Shown: positions 57,875-64,000 of the stretch, one piece after another
How positions within the stretch are numbered: the stretch's first letter is position 1
Layout of the letters: each line of letters opens with the position of its first letter
Assembly (NCBI GenBank): GCA_030998015.1
Contig: JARWMV010000010.1
Location: 1-64,000 of the forward strand
From: Ceratorhiza oryzae-sativae
Taxonomy: Eukaryota; Basidiomycota; Agaricomycetes; Cantharellales; Ceratobasidiaceae
Direction of reading: 5' to 3'
DNA: 64,000 nt
Position numbers and translations under genes: made by a program
The notes under the pieces: model-generated
The model's database searches: none
Told to the model about the DNA's origin: nothing
Seen by the model: only the letters and a program-made list of their open reading frames with translations

Positions 57875-59582
57875 CAAGTGCATTGTCCCATGACCTTGCC
57901 AGCAAGATACTCAAAACATGGTCAAGGTAATGCTTTAGTGAGAAGATCAGCAAGGTTCTCATCACCAGGAATATGAGACAGTTTGACTGTTTTACATGTG
58001 ATGTGTTTGCATAAGAAATGGTGTTGCATGTCAATGTGCTTTGAGCATGCATGAAACTGAGGGTTGTGCACCAAGGCAATTGCAGTGGTATTGTCAGTGT
58101 AAATAGACAGAGTTGACTTGAGTGGAAACCCAAGTTCTTCAAAGAACATTTTGATCCATTGTCCATGTTGAACAGCTAGTGACAAAGCCATGTATTTGCC
58201 TTCCATAGAAGAAAGAGCAACAGTTGGCTGTTTCTTAGAAATCCAGCATATAGCCACACCAGCAAGAGTAAATACAACACCAGAGATTGACTTTCAATCA
58301 AGAATGTTCTGAGCCCAGTCAGCATCTGAATAACCAACTGGTTGAGATGAAGTCTCAAGTCTGTTGTAAGTTAGACTGTAGTCAAGTGTACCCCTAAGGT
58401 AGTGGAATAATGACTTGAGACCAGCAATATGTTTTGGACCCAGGTTTGAGCTGAACTGAGATAGGTGTTGGTTGGCATATGCTGCATCTGGTCAAGTAAC
58501 AAGTGTCACATAAAGAATGCTGCCAATGTGGTGAGCATAGGGAAAGTTGACAGGAGGGCCAGTATAGTGTTCAAGCTGAGTACTGGCAGGTAGTGGGATA
58601 GTAGTCAGGTTGGCATCAGTTAGCCCAGCACAGTCAATCAGCTTCTTCACATAAGTGTCTTGGGTGATAGTAATTGTGTGCTTCACATGGTTGCAAGTGA
58701 CCTGATAACCTAGAAAATGTCCCAACTCCCCCATGTCCTGCATCTCAAAGAGAGCCATAAGCTCCTTCTTGACCTCAGACACATAACCTTTGGTTGCAAA
58801 CAGTGCAATGTCATCAACATAGACAGCTAGAATGCAGAGATCACCATTTTTGGATCAATGAATAAAGCACAAGGGTTCAGAAGCAATAGGTTCAATGCCA
58901 ATAGTTTTCACTGCTTTGCCAAATGTCAGCATCCAGATGCAAGGGGCTTGTTTCAACCCATAGAGAGATCCATTGATATGAAGAACACAACTTGTACCAT
59001 CTTCATATCCAGGTATCTGAAACATATAGATCTCCTCTTTGACTTGGCCATTGAGGAATGCTGAGATAACATTGAGCTGGTGTATATCCCAGTCATGGAT
59101 GGCTGCTAGCACAATGAGTATGCACCAAGAATCAGCATGTAAGACATGAGTGATGACTTTGTTAAAGTCAACCCCAAAACACTGTCCATATCCTTTGACT
59201 ACCAGACATGCTTGATAATGTGTAATCTCAAAGTCTGCATTCCATTTGATTGTATTGACCCAACCAGGCTTAAGAGGTTTAAAACCATCAGGTAAATCAA
59301 CTAATTTGAAAGTGCCCATCTGTTTGAATGTTGCTATTTCTTCATCTCAAGCAATAGACCACTTGTCCACATCCCAGTGTGACAATGTCTCTTCATAGGA
59401 TGGATGATCATCATCCTGTTTCCTAGAGATTGCTGCATATATGTACTCATGCAATTCATGTTCAAGCAAAGTATTGTTTTCATCCCCTGTATGTGCTACT
59501 CCAGTAGGCTTTCCATACTTTGGATATGATGTATTGTTGTCTGGCATAGGTTTACCAATGCTGTCTAAGTCCACATAATTTA
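57875..59582 (-). pseudogene. copia-2 reverse transcriptase and RNase H, truncated
   Basis: From 59,582 downwards on the minus strand: a pol linker (SIGKPMPDNNTSYPKYG), the RT start GTFKLVDLPDGFKPLKPGWV, WDIHQLNVISAFLNGQVKEEIYM and SLYGLKQAPCIWM. The RT end follows (LFEMQDMGELGHFLGYQV), then RNase H (ICWISKKQPTVALSSMEGKY, DNTTAIALVHNPQFHACSKH) and DENLADLLTKALP next to the polypurine tract. Several stops and frame changes separate them (near 58,855, 58,492 and 58,290). Everything upstream of the linker is lost at the edge of T3. Confidence 0.85.
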
Positions 59583-61019
59583 GAGAAGCTGTGCCAGAAT
59601 TTTGCAGGACTCCGGCACCTGCAGCAGGACTCCTGCGCTTTTTGGCCATTCTGGCACTGGCACTGGCACTGGCTCGCCAGTTGCCGGAGTCCGTGCCAGA
59701 ATTCTGGCAGGTGCAGGAGCATGCCAGAATCCCAGGACTCCTGCAACTGGCTATGGTCAGAACTCACCACATCAAGTTGTGTAATAGCTCATTAGATGCG
59801 CAGAAGAGAGAGCATTCCAATGATATAGAGCACGTTTCATACGAAATTCATTCTGGCAAATTTTACGCAGTTCTTTTGTTCGGGTCTTTGTGGCCAACAT
59901 TTCCAGGGCCATAAACCTCACCACAATCTCTCGCAAAGTAGCTCATTAAATGCGCAAAAATCAGGAGATCACAGATATGTCATTTGCTCCGCGCAAAAAA
60001 TTCGATAACGCATAGTTCGCTCCAAATTGATGCTCAGGAAATATTCTGGGAAATGCGCACATGCTATTTCACCACAAAGAAAGCTGTTTGAAGCTTATCC
60101 GACCAGCTAGCCTTTCTCCTGAGCTTGAAAAACCCCTACTGACATTATATCTAGTAAATACATTGACTGGATAACTATGAACCGGGGTGTGTGCAGGCAA
60201 CCTCACTGTCAACCCAGCAGAATCACTGCACATGGTCGGAAATTTATGTTATAAGCTTGTTCCAGATGTTTCAGGTACCTGAGATAGGGCAATAAGCATC
60301 CCTGAATCTGTCTGTGATACTAAGAAAGCCAGAATAGCACTGTGTGGGTGTCCATGGCGCATTTCAGGGGGTTTTCAGCATCAGGGGCGCTGTTCCCCCA
60401 GTTTCACCAGCTAAAACACCTTCAATCAGGCTGGTTTTTGGTATATAGAGTCCTTATGATAATGCGCATCGACTCCGCGCAAGGGAGCGAGGTTTGCACG
60501 GCTGGTTTCACTAGCGCTTGTGGCGCTGTTCAGGGGTTTCCCCCTTTATATCGCTGATAACTTTCGATAAAAGCGTTCGTTTATTATGAAAATATGTGCA
60601 TTCGATTCCTCTCAGTGAGACGAGTCGATTGGTATGTATATCGCCCCAATTAGAGCTCAGGATAGCGAGCTTGAACATCTGCGCATCCCCCTGAATATTT
60701 TTCTTAGACAATTCTGCGCCGATACTGCTCATTTCTTAACCGTTTGTAATCAAGTAAAGTACAATTTGATCCGCTGAATTTTGCGCATTTTATGAGTGCT
60801 TAATATATGCAATCCGTGGTGGTCGTGTACAGGTGACAATGTGCCAGTATTCAGGTATGCAGGTATGCAGGTATGCCAGTACTGCAGGACTCCGCCTAGG
60901 ACTCTGGCACCCTTGAGGCTATTCTGGCACCTGCACTGGCAACTGGCACGCTGGAATTTGCTGGAATTTTAGCCAGAATTCTGGCAAGTTCTGGCTGCAG
61001 GAGCCTGGCACAGCACCTC
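59583..61019 (+). mobile_element. Non-coding inverted-repeat element T3 (1,437 bp)
   Basis: The ends are GAGAAGCTGTGCCAGAAT and GCCTGGCACAGCACCTC, with TA outside (59,581-59,582; 61,020-61,021). Terminal regions are rich in ggactcc, cctgcag and ggaatt. The interior keeps many CpGs and matches T1 inverted. A motif agctcattaRatgcgca recurs at 59,787 and 59,941. No reading frame of interest. It sits between copia-2 and the 656-bp repeat. Confidence 0.85.
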
Positions 61020-61023
61020 TAGC

Positions 61024-61679
61024 ATGGGTCCATGGTGTCTCTAACATTAGAAGCACAAGCTTCTAAGATATCCACTTTTATGCATTCAACCATATATACC
61101 TAGCTCTATGCCACTTGCCATTTGCATAACATGTCAGTGGCATTATAAAGTTGTCAGACCTCATATAAGGGTCAGCTGCCCAACCAATTGCAGTGCCACT
61201 AGTCTGTGTAAGTCCAACCATAAATCAGGTCATACAGTGTCACAGCAGACTTGTCCATGAGGGACCTTTGAGTGAGAACTGCTTGAGCACTTTGTGGTAC
61301 TCCTGCTCCCAGTGGTTAGCATGGGACTTAGGCAACCTAAGTATGGTAGTTTGATTAAGATTGTTACTCCTGCTATCTTTTTGCTGTTGATGCCTTGCCA
61401 GCATGCTGGCAAGACATCTGTACTTTTTGATTATTAAGAGTGTGTTTGGTATCATGATTGTGACAGCAAGAGTTATGAGAATGGAAAGTTTCCTGCAGGA
61501 AAATTGAATGAGAGAGGTATTTTCACACCTTGGACTTTGGATTTTCTGACCTATTTTATTTTATTTTCAGAGCTAAGATCCCTGAATTTGAAATGAAATC
61601 AGGGTCCTTTTAGGGGAAACCAGGGTTCATTTAGGGGTTTTTTCATACCTAGCATGATAACCCAGCCTATTTACAGGAC
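61024..61679 (+). repeat. 656-bp duplicated segment, copy 2
   Basis: The mate of 3,261-3,916, with five substitutions and no indel. It starts 3 bp after the TA that flanks T3. Confidence 0.9.
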
Positions 61680-62335
61680 AGGGCTATATGCCAGGAAATT
61701 ACTAGTAACAGACTGGGAAACCGCACAGACCACCTTCCTGACAAAGCACATATATGGTGCCCACTGCCGCAACATATGCACAAAACTAAAGTTGGGAATC
61801 CTGCCAGGGTCACATGTGGAATTTCCTGGTCATATTCTTGTCCCTCTTTCAGAATGAATTGGCGCAAAAATCCTTGTGTCTTGGATTGTATTTACTGCAA
61901 CATACTATGATTCTGGTTACACTTAAATTCCCCATCAAACAGGTTTCAAGTGTACATAGATGTTAAGTGTGCATTCTCTTTTGCCGGTTCCCTAGTTTCC
62001 AAGCACTGTCATAACCTCTCCCTGCACACAATCCTAGCTACTTCCACCCTCTTCTCATACTTGAAGGCTGGTCTTGTTAAGCCTGGGAAATTGGCCCTGC
62101 CATTGTGTGGCAAGGAGACAGCAAAGGCAACAGGCTAAGTGGGGGTTTGCAGCTGCTGTTATACAATGCTCATGTTTGTTCTATGATTTCTTACAATGTA
62201 TTTGCTTGTGCCTAATGATGACCTGTGCTCTAAGCACATATCCTTCTCTGTGCATGAACTGCACAATCTAGTGTGTACCTCTTACCAAATGTCAACCTCT
62301 CCATACATTATTTTCCTCTGGTTTTGTGCCAAAAC

Positions 62336-62525
62336 TGCAGGAAGTTTGCCAGCAGTTTGCCGGAATTACCCCAGAACCAGAACTTCGCCAGAACAATGGC
62401 TCTTAATGGCAGGAGCCAGGAGCGGTAGAGTGATTCCAGCACTGCTGGCGCTGGCATAGCCAGAATATGCCGGAATTTTTGCTGCCAGAAGCCGGAATTC
62501 CGGGGTGCTGGATTCCGGCTTGACA
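62336..62525. repeat. GCCGGAATT-rich segment resembling T-element ends
   Basis: The segment contains tgccggaatt, gccagaa, ggcaggagccagg and the palindrome CCGGAATTCCGG (62,492-62,503), the same word set as the T1 and T3 termini. The GCTGTGCCAG terminus is not seen, so it is a diverged or different member. Confidence 0.5.
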
Positions 62526-62529
62526 TCTT

Positions 62530-64000
62530 TACCGCAAAGTATATAATTTACTCACAATTCTTTAAAATCAAAGGGACCATTACAGCCTATCTGCTTGCAG
62601 CTGTGAAAGAAAGCAATACAGACAGGTCAGATGCCATGCATCCCGACACACTGTTGTCATGTACGACAAGCTAGGGCTGATCAACCTGGTGCAAATAGAT
62701 ATGATCATTTCAGTATTTGGGCGCATTTAGCTGGGCCAGACATGGGCGATTGTCTACCAGAGTAGGGACAATGTGCGTCCTCAATTCAACGATGACTACA
62801 ACAACGGCAACGACAACGACGGTGAAAACTAGGACATGACCACTCCAATTTGTAATGGGAATATACAAATCCTGTTCAATAGTACAAATTCAGGTTGTGT
62901 GGCACCAAGATACCCTGGCCGTACCTCGCATAGTGCATCAAACTTAGCCAGAGTACCAATGGGCGGCATGGTTGCGAAAAAAAAGACGAAGTGCTGGAGA
63001 GTATGAGTCTGGCACCCTGGAGTTTCCTGACAGGACCAGGGCGTATGGCGTACTTAGGCTAAGTACCGGCGTTTGCCATAGTGCAAATGGAGTGGGGTCG
63101 GAGAATGTTCTAGTACGAAACAGTATCAATGCATTAGCGAGCATAGAAGGCTCAGCTACAGGCATGGCCTTACAATAGGCATGCTTTTTTTCCGTCTTGC
63201 ACACACCCCTCAGTAGTGTGAAATTCCCGATATATTGGTGCAGGTTTTATTGTCATTTGAAGAACCTTCGCCAAACTCTTGAGGCTCTCAATCTCAGGTT
63301 TTGACTCTCGGCAAATCTCCGGATACAGATTTCTGCTCAGTGCTGTCGAACCAACTTGGTCAAGCAACTCCTGTACCGGAAGGTTTGTGTGACACTGCAA
63401 TCTAAGAACTTGATATCGACAAAGGAAATCCCATATAAAGAACTTAGCGAAATTGTGGAGGCGTATAGTTTATAGTTTGCAAGCTAAATCCGAGCCTGCA
63501 GTGGACCATAGTTGGTCTGGGCACTAAGAGGCCATTTGCTCCTTTTGAAGTCAGCCAACCCCGCTGAAGGTTCAGACCTCTTCGGAGCTTCCAAAACATC
63601 CTACGGATCGAGATTGGTCACGAGGAACCCCGATACTAAGTTTTGATTCTGCGGACTGTCTGGTTCACTCCCGAACACTTAGAATTCCCAGCTGATTTGC
63701 TTGAGAAGCCTCTGTATCGTGGGGATGTAAAAACGAATCCCGTGTGTTCAAAGACTGGCAATCACTAACACGATCTCGCTGGACGGTTATATACCTGCTC
63801 CAAATATCTGACTGGACGCCTCGAATACGAGTAACGGTCGGAATGTCTCAAATGCGATTGAGCTTGATTGTAATGGATGAAGACTACTTTGGGCTGATGG
63901 TCAATAACCAGAGTCCTTTGATATCATGTCTGTTGAGGTCGTCGATTGAGGACCACCGAACCGTCTTGAGCCACTGATCGCGTCGATCTGATGATGTTTC
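62530..64000. other. CpG-normal region, no gene recognised
   Basis: Small open frames (for example 63,170-63,400 minus and 63,744-63,977 plus) show no domain I can name. Composition suggests single-copy host DNA continuing past the window edge. Confidence 0.4.

Overview
This window looks like repeat-rich nuclear DNA of a filamentous basidiomycete. The support is short spliceosomal introns (about 42-62 nt, GTRNGY...AG), transposon families common in Agaricomycetes (Tnp2/Plavaka-type CACTA, IS630/DDE_3, Tc1, hAT, Ty1/copia, Ty3/gypsy) and a proteinase-K-type S8 protease with an I9 propeptide. A Rhizoctonia/Ceratobasidiaceae host is my guess, not a demonstration. I recognised no bacterial or organellar genes, no CRISPR array, and no rRNA or tRNA gene.

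The dominant structure is a compositional mosaic. Nearly CpG-free blocks (about 1-9,800; 15,690-25,200; 34,100-44,460; 45,900-52,970; 56,900-59,580; 61,020-62,330) alternate with blocks of ordinary CpG content. The depleted blocks hold most of the broken transposons. Two repeat pairs that were identical when they inserted straddle block borders: the terminal repeats of Tc1-A and the two LTRs of copia-1. In each pair every CpG present in one copy has become TpG or CpA in the other. This is the mark of CpG-directed C-to-T mutation (cytosine methylation or a RIP-like process) that stops at a sharp border.

Layout. 1-9,300: decayed repeats, a 46-bp tandem array, a 656-bp duplicated segment, and a large multi-exon gene of unknown function carrying two TGA stops. 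9,800-15,480: CpG-normal DNA with an IS630-type transposase relic, two hAT C-terminal relics and three copies of a CGGAGA-rich hairpin repeat. 15,480-17,118: Tc1-A. 17,531-25,552: copia-1 with GAACC target duplications, interrupted by Tc1-C (itself split by a solo LTR) and a 109-bp MITE. 25,600-34,000: CpG-normal, with a hAT N-terminal relic, an intact-looking Myb-like gene and a Tnp2 transposase gene. 35,740-39,018: a complete hAT element with an 8-bp target duplication. 39,429-52,094: a pile of gypsy fragments, solo LTRs, Tc1-B and a non-coding inverted-repeat element (T1). 52,970-56,900: CpG-normal with a subtilase gene. 57,596-59,582: truncated antisense copia-2, then element T3, the second copy of the 656-bp repeat, and CpG-normal sequence without a recognised gene.

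Few genes look functional: the Myb-like protein (26,861-27,563), probably the S8 protease (54,615-56,068), and, apart from one frameshift, the Tnp2 transposase (30,012-33,628). The most novel items are the CpG-decay borders, three unrelated Tc1 elements sharing one long-TIR design with inverted outer and inner sites, the large LTR family with TGACTCA sites and a CpG-rich island, the T family of TA-flanked non-coding elements at sequence junctions, and the unknown gene at 4.3-9.2 kb.
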